Shown here: positions 49,820-61,969 of the stretch, one piece after another
Layout: every line of letters starts with the position of its first letter
Numbering within the stretch: position 1 is the stretch's first letter
Origin: Straminergon stramineum
Lineage: Eukaryota > Streptophyta > Bryopsida > Hypnales > Calliergonaceae
Length of the DNA stretch: 64,000 nucleotides
Assembly: GCA_963920665.1 (NCBI GenBank)
Contig: OY987271.1
Coordinates: forward strand, 1,242,501-1,306,500
Direction: 5' to 3'
Notes under the pieces: model-generated
What the model saw: only the letters and a program-made list of their open reading frames with translations
Databases searched by the model: none
What the model was told of the DNA's origin: nothing
Translations under genes and position numbers: made by a program

Positions 49820-50420
49820 AAAGACCTTGGAGGAATTGCTTGATGTCAAGGGGGAAGTGGAATGTTGGGCATGGCAAATGAAGATCAGTCAAACATGTTG
49901 GAAGATGAGTTGCAATGCCTCCAGAAGGTGGATTGAGTGGCAATGGTAGAAAGTTTACATAAGAAATTTGACCATCTATTATGTCTTTGCATTCCTTTGT
50001 TGAGGCTAGTTGCAATGCCCATGGTGAGGCCTACACTTGCATGTGATCTTGTTAAATGTGAACATGAGTTCGTTCACAATTACCATGATGGGACACTTGT
50101 TTTCTACATTTCAATGATCAATGAGGACAAAGAGACATTGGAATTCTCAAGTGAAGAAATAGAAGGGTAGAGCTAATTTTGGACAAAGAAAAGGGAAGAT
50201 TTCATTGATCATTTGCATTCAATATCAAAGTTAGGGGTGTTTGAAGAATATGAAATTCTTTGATTATGATGGAAATCATCAAAGACTTGCTTGGATGAAT
50301 CACATCTCTAGATTGCACTTTTTGGATACATAGCAATGGATTGCATTGTTTCCAATTCAAAAGGAAGGATTGAAATTGTCATACAAATCATGCATGATAT
50401 TATCAAGCGAGTACTATTAT
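49820..50420 (+). pseudogene. Decayed N-terminal piece of a related transposon protein, opposite orientation
   Basis: The plus-strand frame contains LACDLVKCEHEFVHNYHDGT, FYISMINEDKETLEFSSEE and, after two stops, FWTKKREDFIDHL. A +1 shift near 50.25 kb leads to KFFDYDGNHQRLAWMNHISR (DGNH at 50268-50279). Another shift leads to CIVSNSKGRIEIVIQIMHDI. The order (HEFVHGY-like, DGNHR..AW, AMHDINK-like) matches my memory of the N-terminal half of the same plant transposon family. Several stops and two frameshifts make it non-functional. Confidence 0.62.
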
Positions 50421-50439
50421 AGAATGTCTATTCTGAAAA

Positions 50440-50555
50440 ATTATGGAATCTTTCCAAACTCTATATTTGTACATAGAAAAATTTCCACACTTAGTAAACC
50501 CGTGCTCTAAATATGTGTAATTGCTGAAGCGGTTGGAAATGGATAGGCTATTGTA
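50440..50555. mobile_element. MITE family M2, half copy
   Basis: The block with CTCTA...TTTGTACA...AAATATG.GTAATTGCT and then GGTTGGAAATGG matches the right half of the element at 22346-22723. The left half is missing. A further ACCCATTTCCAATTAAGG end lies near 50618, so the locus may be a compound or deleted copy. Confidence 0.55.
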
Positions 50556-53500
50556 GATCCTTCGAGGAAGCCTTTTTCTAAAGTTGCTAATTCACCCCAC
50601 TTTGCAACACCTACCCATTTCCAATTAAGGTAACCAACATTACTTAACGGCTATGTAATCCTCACAAAAGCTAATGACTTCTAATCCCATTTGTTGGCAG
50701 ATTTTTTAGTCTCTCATTGAATTTAACCCTAGAACATCTAGACTCATCTTCAAAATTGATGATTTAAGAAAAGTCATGGTAAAGTGCTATTTAGAAGAAT
50801 ATTTTGGAATTGATTTACAAAATTGTAGATTGTGAGTTGTAGAGTCCATCCATATGGTTAGATTTACCAATGCTATCATCAATATTTTTTATAAATTTTG
50901 AAAGGGAAATTTCAAAATTCCTTCTAAATTTGATTACAAGAAAAATGTTATGATTTTTTGTGTAAAATTTTTTTGGAATGGATTTGAAATGAGGTTCTTT
51001 TCACATGGTGATTTTTTGAAATTTTTGTGTTCTTAAAATCTATGACCTCATTTTGGCAAAAAATACCAAAAAAAATTTAATTTTTACTCTTTGAAAAATT
51101 GTTAAATAGAAGTAGGTACAAGATAGAAGGAAAATCTAAATTATCAATATCTCTAAGATGGAATGAAAATGTACTAATCCCAATGGTGAAATTGTTCTAG
51201 CAAATGAATTAAACAATGTAGACCTCTTTTATTAGAAAATTGTAAAAATTACATTTAGAAATGAATCCTACAAGTTATTTTTTCAAGAAGATGCTCTAAT
51301 TGCCCCCAAAACAAGATTGTCCATAACTTTCTCATAACAAATCCAAATGAAATTAATAGAAGCTTCCATTTAGAAAAATATATAATCTATGAGGGGAAAA
51401 AAATTAAAATTAAAAAAATGTGGATTTTTTTTAATGCCCCCGCTTCCCTATTTTGAGCTTATTTGGGCATAACTTTTATTCTTGGGCACCAAATGAAATA
51501 TTTATATATACCCCATAAGCTAATAAATTTTTCTATATTCAAAGAATTAGGACAAAAATTAAGACCATCAGTACCTACTCGAAATCCCATTTGAACCCCA
51601 AAGGGACAATGGTCCATCATGGGTTAATTTGGAAGTGGTTATTTAAATTGTCCACTGTTAATACTTGAGTTTTCATGTACTTATTTTTTGAAACCCAAAG
51701 TTTTCCCCTATCAATGGTCCATGTGTTTCAAGAAAAAAAAAGAAAAAAGAAAAGTTTATTCCACGAAGAGACCAACACTGAAACTGCAGTTGTGCTCTTG
51801 GGCCTTTGTGTGCTCCCAGTTAGTTAATGCTGTCTGAAAATGTAAAAATTGCCGCTGGGGATTCACTCCTCTGGTCCTCTGTACTGGTTCCCTTTCAATG
51901 GAAATCATCCATGTGTTTCAAAAAACAAACACCAAAATATTGCAGTTGTGAATTGGGATGGGTTTTTCATTTAATTTAAAAAAAAATTATTATAATTATT
52001 TTTAAACCTGGAGTTTATTCCAAGATGAAAACAGAGAACAAGCAGATGGGATTAATTTTTGTTGCCTTGACAGACCTCAACCCCTTTGTGTCAATATTTG
52101 GACCAGAACTGTACTTTTTAACTTACAAGATAGAGATGAGGGGGGCGATGGTCGTCAATCTGCATATGCGTAGTTTTGCAGCAAAGTACTCCTCCCCATT
52201 GACTTGCATTTGCTGGCCAGGGTTCAGGACTTCAGGCAGACTTCCTCAGAATAAGTTTGTATGGAGTGCCACATCATTTAATGCTTCCTTCCTTCCTTCC
52301 TTCCTTCCAAAGCTTCAGTGGCTTGCCAGTTGCCCTGTCTGTCAACCCCCCCATGGGCATGTGGGACTGGGGCCCTGGAAACAGACTCCTATTCATCAGA
52401 TCTGATCTTTTCTGAAACTGAAGGCGAGCGAGCTCCTGCAGCTGCAACAGCAACAGCAGCAATAATAATAAAAAGTCGAAGAAGAAGAAGAAGAAGAAGA
52501 AGTAGTAGAAGAAGAAAATTAGGGACATGGAATCTGGAGACCGTACGTACCCTGGCTCAGGATCTATGGATTTATCTGGGGCTCCATTTTTTTATTATTA
52601 TTTTTTGATGATAATTTTATTTCTCTCAGTCTCAGTACAAACAAAAACAAAGAAGTTGAAGGGGATTCCTGACCTGCATCTTTGCAATGAAATTCTGTTT
52701 CATTGGTTTCAAACAGAAATAAAAGAAAAGAAAAAGGAAGGTGATTTTTCCATGCCAAAGGGGGGTACCTCCCAAACTGTCACTTTGGGCTATTGGGCCT
52801 ATTTACTATTGTTAAAATAGTCAATCTTTTTTTCCATAGTTTTCTTGTTGGCGAGTGAAAGGAGGTTCCAACGTAAGAAAGAATGCGACATTTGGATATT
52901 GTATGTGAAAGTTAGGAAGGGTTGAAGTTTTTTGGGGGTAGATATTCTAAAATCATTTCTTCCACATAGGTAAATATTGATTTTGGAGATGTACACAAAG
53001 TGATGATGGCAGTTTTGGGTTAGTGGTGCATTTGGGATACCTACCTTAATGTTTGATTCAAAAAGAAAAGAAAAGAAGTCGAATGCCTAAATTACTTAGT
53101 CACTTATACCCAATTATGCCCTCATGTATTGGAAGTGGACACATTTATAAAATGTACTCTACCAATACATTGTGGTGGATTTGAGTGTTGATGGTAATAG
53201 ATATGAATAATCTTTGAAGGATCAAAGTTCCCTCCAAATATAAATGAAAGATTGGGAAGGTTTTCCATTATGATCTCTTTTAGGAGAGTAGTTTTTCAAA
53301 AGGTTTTTTAACCTCTAAATGCCTAAGGCACCATATTTGGGTGTCAACAAAAGTTTGAAGTTAGATAAAATCACACCACAATCTTATTTTTAGTATTAGT
53401 TTTTTGAGTTGCATGTACTTGAAAGTCTATATTTAGCATCAACAATCAAATCTTGAAAAGAATTGTTTATGATATTTCTATTCAAGATTTTGTGCAAGGA

Positions 53501-53859
53501 TGTCTAATCTTGATTTTCCAGTGCTGCAAATTGGAAATGAGCTTCAAATACATTGGACCAAGGGCTATTGGGCCTATTTACTATTGGGCACATTAGAAAT
53601 TCATTTAAAAAAAATTGTGGAGTAGGTTTTGAAATGCCATAATTTAGAAATTGTCCATGTATTTCAATAAGAAAAAAATGCCATAAATTGATTTTGGTTA
53701 TACATGTTATGTCCCTTGACCTCATATTTCTTTTCAAAACCTCAATTGTAGATTTGACATGCATAAACCAAGATTGTTAGACTTCAATTACTTTTGTAAT
53801 TTCAACACCCTCTTGATCAATTTTTAAGAACCAATTTTTAAGATTCAAAATCTTGCAAC
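50556..53859. other. Mixed intergenic DNA, no gene supported
   Basis: R1 copy B (50723-51062) is followed by AT-rich DNA. An island of balanced composition at about 51.8-52.8 kb holds a CTTC run near 52283-52308 and a GAA run near 52476-52510. AT-rich DNA then resumes. Frames are short and without motifs. Confidence 0.5.
50723..51062 (+). repeat. Dispersed repeat R1, copy B (3' truncated)
   Basis: It starts TTAACCCTAGAACATCTAGA, contains TTGTAGATTGTGAGTTGTAG and ATGAGGTTCTTTTCACATGG, and matches the other copies as far as ATGACCTCATTTTGGCAAA. The GGACAACAACTTGATAAAG half is missing. Confidence 0.85.
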
Positions 53860-54113
53860 CTACACTGAATAGTGAAATTAGATTGCCCTCACTAATTTCT
53901 CGACATATGACATTAAATAAATATTTATAATTACTATACAAGAATGAACTACTTTTGAATTTCATATCGCTATATTTGGGACTCGTGAATCTCCATGTGT
54001 ACAAATGGAAATATTTTTAGAAATATTTGTTGACTTTGATGGCTTGTAAAGTAACTTTCTTGGGGTAAGGCAACCCAATTGTTAAGGCAACCTAATTTCA
54101 CTATTTAGTGTAG
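53860..54113. mobile_element. MITE family M3, copy 2 (254 bp), uninterrupted
   Basis: The ends CTACACTGAATAGTGAAATT and, inverted, CTACACTAAATAGTGAAATT (AGGTTGCC) match the 798-bp element at 28130-28927 in reverse orientation. The core words TTACTTTACAAGCCATCAAAG and CACATGGAGATTCACGAGTC, read on the minus strand, align with that copy. This copy shows both insertion sites empty. Confidence 0.9.
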
Positions 54114-54119
54114 TAACTT

Positions 54120-55960
54120 AAGGCAAGTGATGTGAAAAAAGTGTTTACTTTCAAGGATTGTACCCCAAGGACATCATTCAGTCTCTGGCAGTCTGGGTCC
54201 ACATGCTGGTATGAGCAGGATCCCCCGGGGACCCCGGCACTTGCAATAAATGCAACAGTCCTGGACCCAGTTGGGTCTCTCGGAGTATCACCTGAGCAAT
54301 GGTCTCCTGTTCAGTATTTGGGTGCTTCTATGATACACTAATAATCTACTGCAGATGTCCAGGACACTTTTCAAAGTTGGTCAGACAGACGGTCCATTTC
54401 AATTGCAATATGACCAAGCTTGTTTACTTTAAAGACAGGTCCAAACCTTGAAGATTTTTGGTCATGGAGTTGCTGAGCCTTTCTTATGAGTCATCTCACT
54501 GAGAAGAAACATCTGGCTCACCCATTCCTAATCAAGGAGAGCGAGAGCAAGAGAGTACGTGTTCCCTAACAATGAAAGCTTCTTTTCATTTTGGTGGGCA
54601 CTCTCTCATTTTCAGGTTTTGTTAACTTATTGGATTACTTGTTGCAATGAAAGAAGAAAAACATTCTGCCAAGGACACAGTCTTCTCGTTCTGTGTACTC
54701 TTTCCCCTACTCAATGGACGTTGTCTGTTGCCTCTTTTTGGTACATTTTCCATGTGTTTCATGAAGAAGAAAAAAAAACTCTTCTTCTCATTTGTTTAAA
54801 AAAACACAGAAGAGGAGAGAGCGTTCTGTCGGCACCTCGGCAGCAGTGTACTCTACTCTATGGAGCAGTTGCGTAGGTCTACGAAGACCATCAGCTTACA
54901 GTTACAGTTACAGTATGAGTGCGATCGATCGATCGAACGACACATTTTTGTATTACAAATGACAAAATTTGAAACCCAACAACCGGACTTCCAGCCAACA
55001 GAAAGTTCACTGTCTGTCACTGTGGGATGGGAGTCAGGAAGGAAAGGAAAGGAAAAAGGAAGAAATTAGTTGAATTGCCAGGCCCCATTCCCCAGGCAGG
55101 CTCATTGAAGGCAGTATCCACATCAGATAGCCATTAATGACCTGCACTAGTACTGGACTGGAATGTACGTCCACCCCTTTTCTTTTCTTTTCTTCTCTTC
55201 GCTTCGCTTTTCCTTTCCTCAGCAGGAGAATGACTGCATCCGAAATTCTACCTCAGTGGCTCGCTCGCTTGTTCGTCCGCCATGTAAGATAATGTACGTC
55301 CAGTTGCCGTAAAATCTGCAAATCATATTGGAATGCTACATTAACTTAACTTATTACAGTTGACGTGAGGGAGGGCCAGGCAGTCGCTGGCTGCCTTGCC
55401 TTGCCTGCCTCTGTGCAGCCAGAGGAGAAGTCAAACTGAAAGGCATCTGATTGCCAGCAGCTTTGAATGATTGGAGCATGGGAATTATGCAGCCATGGCG
55501 GACATGGCCACTGGAAAAAGAAAAAACTTGAATATCTCCTTTAAATGTGAATGGATGGAAGATAACTGCGTTTGTGGATGTCATGAGCTGAAGCAGTTCC
55601 CTTGCTCGCTCGCTTGCTTGCTCTGGGAGTCCGACGACTTTGAAATCCGCTTTGTTCACTGGCCTCTCTCCTTTCACCAGTTTCGCATCTCCCAAAGCAG
55701 CTGCTGCTGCAGCAGCACGCTCCTCCTGTCTGATACTATTGTTTCAAAGGCATGGTGCAAGGGGAGTGGGAGCGAATGACCTACTTTTACACAAGTCTCG
55801 AAAAAGCTAGTTTACCTATATATTGCATTGCATTGAATGGAATTGGCAGGTCAGTCATGCAAAATGGAGAAAAAAAAGAGAGAGAGGGGAGGGGGCCTCC
55901 CAATGGCTGGGGTGGACTGACCCCCTTGCTCGTCCCCAGTGGAAAACCCTGAAATTTATT
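54120..55960. other. Balanced-composition island, no gene supported
   Basis: This DNA resembles the gene-flanking DNA in composition, with GATCGATCGATCG, CTTTTC runs and CAG/CTG-rich patches. Open frames up to about 113 codons overlap on both strands without recognised motifs or consistent splicing. It may be single-copy DNA. Confidence 0.4.
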
Positions 55961-56761
55961 ATTTGTCATGCATGATAAAATTTGCAAATTTTGAATTCAT
56001 ATTTGCAATCAGAGGTCCCAAATTCGTTACGAAAGGTACAGAAGATAAATTAATGAAGCACAAAATAGGGGGTCTTTTTTAACATGCACCCCTGGATTGA
56101 CTTGGGGAGGACAAGCAAGGGGTCAATCCACACCGGCCTTCCCAATGGCCCAAACGGGCTATAAAACCCTCACTAAGGCATATGACTTGTTTTCAACGAT
56201 GTTTAGTGTTTTAGTGTATGTCCAATTGAGCAATGGTAGGGGAGATAATTTTTTTTCCTGGTGAAAGAATAGAAATAATGGGGATTGCTCTATTTTTTTG
56301 CTAATTTCTTGTATCAAGTTTGGAATCAGGTGAAAGAAAAGAAGTGTACATTACAATTTGAATTGTTCTTGATGTGTAGGCAAACCTATTTTCGAGAAAT
56401 GTGAAGCTGAAACCTAGTCTTCCCACCTTCATTAGGTGTCAATGTGTTATTTGTCAAATAAAAATGAAGGTCCTTGTTGACATCATATTTCCCTCATTCA
56501 TGAAAATAAATCACCCTATCTTATCCAAATGGGGCCTTGGTTGGACACATGTCATGTATTTCAAAAGGGTACCTAAAGATGCTAAACAAACCCTCATAGA
56601 TAGACTCTTGTTGACAATATAAAGTAAAATACCTACCGGTACCCCATTTGAGCCACAATTCAAGAGTCACCAAAATATCTATACTAGTAAACTAGTGATG
56701 AAATTTAGTGTTAAACCTCACCAATTGATTTCAAAATGTTAGAAGTTTATATTCTTGATGA

Positions 56762-57464
56762 TGTAAACCAACCCATTACATACAAAAGACACGTCATGAA
56801 TACTTAGGGAATGACCCATCCAAGTCTTGCACGAACCCATGGCAAGAAAAATTTTGAAAATGAAATTTGGTCTACATGAGTTTCATTTTAGTGGCTACAA
56901 TGTCTTGGATGATAGTGATGGAGTGATAAATGATTGCAATACGGACCTCCACATTTTGAGTATAAAGTCATCACATGAATTGATTTTTTTTACACTTTCA
57001 CATTGTAGACACGTCAAGAAACAATTTAACCACTTTAGATGAGTAAGATGACCATTATGGATATACTTTTTGCTAGTTGAGAGGGTCTAGAGACACTTTT
57101 GGACCAATTGGGAAGCACACTTCAAATTTTCATAACAAATTCATACTTTGCCAAATAATTGTAATTTTAATTTCTCCCCCTATTTCTTATATTTTTCTTT
57201 ATGTGGGGATTTTTTTATAAAAATTCAACAAATGCGAACATGGCAAAACAATCATTCTACATTGAATAGGAATACTAAGGGGACCAAAAAATTAAATAGA
57301 GAAAATTGTAGATGTTTGAAACATGATGTACATCCCCACACACTTCAATAACTATTGATGTACAATAAAGGTAGATATTTATATAGTGTGGAATGTCAAT
57401 TAATTACTATGGGTCCCTTCAATACCCCTATTTAGTGTACCTATAATAGATTGGTTTACTTTTT
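56762..57464 (-). mobile_element. MITE family C, copy C3 (reverse), carrying an inserted M1 MITE
   Basis: The left end GTAAACCAACCCATTACAT and the right end TTGGTTTACTTTTTG match the AAGGTAAAACAACCCATTA ends of family C. The interior, in reverse, follows copies C1 and C2. The M1 MITE at 57257-57440 lies inside, just before the right end. Confidence 0.7.
57257..57440. mobile_element. MITE family M1, copy 2 (184 bp, reverse orientation)
   Basis: Inverted ends are CTACATTGAATAGG and GTACACTAAATAGGGG. The interior, read on the other strand, matches the copy at 6211-6402, including the stretch around ACATTCCACACTATATAAAT. It sits inside another repeat (family C, 56762-57464). Confidence 0.86.
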
Positions 57465-58337
57465 GTTTACAAAGATTCCCTCCTTTGAATAGATATCTAT
57501 ACTTTTGGTAAAGTATTCATTGAATGTAAAAACTTGTAGCATTTTCAAATCAATCAGTGTAGTAACACAAAATTTCATTATTTATATAGTGTACATTTTA
57601 GATTTTCTCTATATATAGTAATCACAAAAGTGTCACAAATATTCACATGGCATAAATAGGGGGCTCTTACTCATTTACATCTTCTCATCGTGAGAGACTA
57701 GGGTCCATTTAGTATATGACTATAATCATCAATATGAAGGTTTATGGTTTATTTATATGGTGTCTCATTCTTAAATCATCTAAGGACTTCTTCCAACTAC
57801 CAACAAGATCCAACATAAAAGAAGACAATATAGTAATAAGAACCGTAGTCATCTACTATATTAAATACACATTGTCATGCAATCTATCACGACCCATTGT
57901 CACAAATATGGTCACGTTGTCATCTCTAATATTTCATCCTATGATCTTGAATGTTTTTTCACTTGGGTTTGTAAGATTTTGACCATCCATCAATTCCATA
58001 TTCTCCAAAGCTCAATCATGTTACATTGCAACATGTTTGTGGTAGTATGATTAAAAGGTTGATTTTAGGAGATGTTCCTTTGAAACCAAGTTTAAATACA
58101 TTGCACAAAAGTTGTAAAATAACTCGATCTGAAAGAGCCCCAATAAGCACTTGATAATGTTTACATTACTACTATTAGCTCTTAGAAAAGGCATCATACA
58201 AGCTCTTAGAGTGACCTTCTCTACATTTGAGTAAAAGCATGCATTTAAAAAAATATCTAACAAGGATGGAAAGTTCTATTCAATGGGGAGGGACCCTAGT
58301 TGTTCATTCTAAATTTTTTAAAATTCTTTAGTGCATT

Positions 58338-58876
58338 AAGGTAAACCATCCTTTACCAGGATGGTTTAATGACTCGTTTGCCTTGTTTGCCTTGTTGAGA
58401 TTACTGGAATTTTCTAATTTTTTTTCCATATAAAGACAAACATGAGAAATGGAGAGAGAAATTTAAATTTTATTTTTTTGACAAAGTATGAATTTTTTTA
58501 ATGAACTTTTGAAGTGTGCTACCAAATTAGCCCCAAATAGTCTCTAGACTACCCCCAAACCAACCCAAAGTGTACTCATAATGATCATTTTACCACTTAA
58601 AGCAATCACACTATTTCCTAACATGGCCATGGCATGAAAAAATAAAAAAGTTACTTCTTGGGATGAATTTACACTAAAAAGGTAGAAGTTTGTAAAGCAA
58701 TCACTATTAACTTCTTCACCATCATCCAAGGCATAGAATGTTGCCACTAATTCAACCTAATTAGCTCAAATCTCCTTTACTGCTAAAATTTTGTAATGGG
58801 TTGATGTAAGATTGTAATGGATCGTTTTCTATGTGTTTGTATTGGGTAGTTTGCCTATCATAGCTTGGTTTACCTT
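58338..58876 (+). mobile_element. MITE family C, copy C2 (539 bp), ATT target duplication
   Basis: AAGGTAAACCATCC and, inverted, AAGGTAAACCAAGC form the ends. ATT flanks both (58335-58337 and 58877-58879). The interior shares TTTTTTTGACAAAGT, TTTTGAAGTGT and AGACTACCCC.AAACCAACC with copy C1 (28335-28811). Confidence 0.8.
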
Positions 58877-60527
58877 ATTAATATGAAAAATCATCAAAAT
58901 ACAATATTCTTATACAATGTAGGATAAATACGTATTCATGAGCTATATTTTCAGCTCCGAATTCTAATTGTTGCCATAAATCTCAGTTTTATTTGGTAAT
59001 GCAACAAATGTAGGCTTTGACTAAATTACAAGATACCTTTATGTGAACATACTCATACACAAAAATCAAGAAATTATTATTTGCAAATTGATCTTAAACT
59101 TTTTATCGCAAAAAGAAATTGCAAAGACATTGGGAATAATATAGTACAACTAAGACACAAACCATGCATACAATAAAGAAAGGACAACATGGACCTTCAT
59201 AATCTCCCACTTTCTTGATTGTATATAGTGTCCACATTTTTGGTGTCATGCTTAATCTAAACAAAGGTGCAAAATTAATCTTGGTAGGCCTTTGATTGTG
59301 GATAGAAATCACTTATGCAATTTCAATGATTAGTACACCTAGTCCTACATAAAAAATTTCTTATCAAAATTTCTTAATTTTCTTGTATGAAACCTTACAT
59401 ACCATATTATTTTCCTTTAGTAGGTCATAAATTTGATTTGGTTCTTCCAAAAACAATTCCAATAGTTCATCAATGATTACACTAATGTTATTCATATTTT
59501 TGTTATTGCAAACCATGATTAATACAATGCTCATTAAACAACAAATTCTCATTATGCACATATTCTTAGTTCAATCCACTTCATGGTAAAATTGTGTTTT
59601 CTATGTAGCTTCAAATTTCACCTCTCCTAATCACTCTATATTGAAGAATAGAGAGAAACCACTTGTTTTTGTATTTTATTTTGATTGAATCTTGTTGACA
59701 AGAAAAAGATAATTTCATAGTATCTTAATATATATTGCTCGATTGTACTTCATTTGATTATATATAGAATAGAGGTCCTAGAACACCCTAACTACAATGC
59801 AAAAAGCATGGTACCATAGGCACAAAATTATGTTCATTGTCAAGTCTTGGATGTTCAAGAAAAGAATCTAATCTTCATATTTGCTATAGCAATTTGCAAC
59901 TCTAATTCATTTACTTTGTTCTCTAAAAACATCTATTTAATGTATTAATATGTATGACCACAATGGAATGTTTTTTATTTAATCAACTTTTGATTTTGAT
60001 TTCCTTTACTTTCTTGTGCTAGTCTTCTAAAAAAAATAATATATTTTAAATTCATTTAATCCTTAAAATACATTCCACATAGTTTTTGAAATATGCTAAT
60101 TTTGACTTATCGGTCCTACTTGCAATAATTCATTCAATTTTTAGAATTGAAATTAAGATTCTGTGAATTATAATGCAACATCATTAAAATATTGCATATG
60201 TATTCTAAAATTTGAATTAGTAGAGTTCAATCTTTGAAGTTATGATGCATTAAAATCGAACTTTTAAAGCATTTAGAGTGTAGTTGTTGATGCCACTAGA
60301 CTATGTCCCCCTAAAATTGATAAAAGTATAAAGTAACATTGTTTACCACAAGGGGTTACATGACTCAAAGTTTTTGGCTTTTATTTTGTCCCCAATGAGA
60401 TGCATATGCTCTTAGGGATTAATCTTGGAAGGATGAGGCCGCATCATCAAATTTGTGGATGAAATAGATATATTCTTCATTTGTATAGTTTCCTAAACAT
60501 CCATTATTGGACACTTTTACTCATAAG
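58877..60527. other. AT-rich intergenic DNA, no gene seen
   Basis: No inverted pair, repeat or protein-like frame was recognised. Short minus-strand frames near 59.1-59.6 kb have no motif. Confidence 0.5.
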
Positions 60528-61204
60528 CATTGTAGGAATAGAACTTTAGAATTGCAATTAGTTAACTATATCTAATTTCGGCTACACTCTAGGACTAAAC
60601 ACTACATATTATTTCCTAAAATATACTTCCATTATTCATGAGAGTCTATGGTCAGTTTTGAAAACACTTATTTTTAGCACTTTGAAAATTTGTAATTTAA
60701 TCATACAGTGTTCAAAAAATGCATTCTAAGAGAATTTAGGATCCTCTTTTGACTACCAATAAGCTCTCCCCCCCCCCCTTCTCCCCAATTCTATATAATA
60801 TTGGGAATCATGTTGAATTGCTTATTACTGCGCATTTAGGTGTAGGTACTTTACATAGTTACAAATTATTGTTGCAATTGGAGGATGGTTCTAATTAAAG
60901 TCTCTTCTTGCTAAAGACTAAGGTGACTATACCTAATTTCAACCGCTTTCTAAATCCAATTATTTTATATTCTTGCCTAAAATGTATTTCCATTATTCTT
61001 GATTGATTCTACAGTTGATTTTTGAAACCCCTCTTTTCAATACTTTTGAAAATTTGTAGCTTATTCATTTGGTGTCCAAAAAATGTATTCTAAGAGATTC
61101 TAGGATCCCCTTTTGACTGCCAAAAAGATCCCACAAAAAGTTTTTCAATGTAACAATGGAAACCATCTTGAATTGCTTATTTGTGTGATTTTAGTTGTAG
61201 TTAC
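60528..61204 (+). repeat. Diverged tandem duplication of an about 330-bp unit
   Basis: Unit 1 (about 60528-60847) and unit 2 (about 60868-61204) share, in order, ACTATA.CTAATTTC, CCTAAAATNTA.TTCCATTATTC, TTTTGAAAATTTGTA, CCAAAAAATG.ATTCTAAGAGA, and GAATTGCTTATT. A run of ten or more C residues lies in unit 1 near 60769. Confidence 0.8.
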
Positions 61205-61214
61205 CAACAATTGG

Positions 61215-61600
61215 GCATAAATTTCTTTTGGATTGTGAGGAGCGTCCCCAACAATTGGCTCCCCGGCCCTTCAGTTCAATCCATGGAAGTAAGTTAAGTA
61301 AAGTTATGCAGTTGAGATCATTCAGCCTGTCTCTCTGCATGATTGTCTTGTACATCACCAAACACGCAAGCTCTGAATTATTTTTGGTTACTTCCTTTGC
61401 AATTTTATAATTTGGGGAGTACTAGACTACCAGTTGCATGAATAGCTGACCGTGCAGTGCAGTGTACTGAGCTGGTAGGATACTGGTGAACCCAGGACAT
61501 ATCTCACCCAAAATAAGTTAAGCCCCATCCCAAGTTTTGACACTAAGGTTTGAAGGGAAGGGAAGGGAAGGTAGGGACGTCCAAATGGGCCAAGTGTGTA
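61215..61600. other. Small balanced-composition island
   Basis: About 350 bp of less AT-rich DNA with GCAGTGCAGTG and (GGGAA)n words interrupts AT-rich repeats. There is no gene and no element ends. Confidence 0.4.
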
Positions 61601-61969
61601 AAAGCACCACTTGATGAAATGTTCACAGTGGGTACATCTCTGAAATCAATATGTACCTATTCTTGAAGAAACGAATTCATAACAACTACCAAAAAAAATT
61701 TTACTCTTCTAAACCTTGGTATTTGGTATCAAAATGATGCGGTCTACGATGCATTGAAATCTCCTATCACTAGTCAATGAGGAAAAGATTAAAAATCTCT
61801 CTAGTCTAATATCAAAAATGGTTTGCAATAGAGAAAGTGTGGTATTGGGGTGGCCTTGTCATAACTTTGAAAGGATGTGGTCCTATCAATAAGGTAGTCA
61901 ACCAGAAACGATGAGATCCTAGAATCATTTTGTGTGTATTATTTGTTTTTACAGTTTCCTTGAAGGTCA

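Noticed and set aside
52274..52528. Minus-strand frame with poly-Phe/poly-Leu
   Set aside because: It is produced by the GAA/TTC and related microsatellites.
57690..58300. Inverted ACTAGGGTCC pair as element ends
   Set aside because: Only about 10 bp match and no target duplication or second copy was found.
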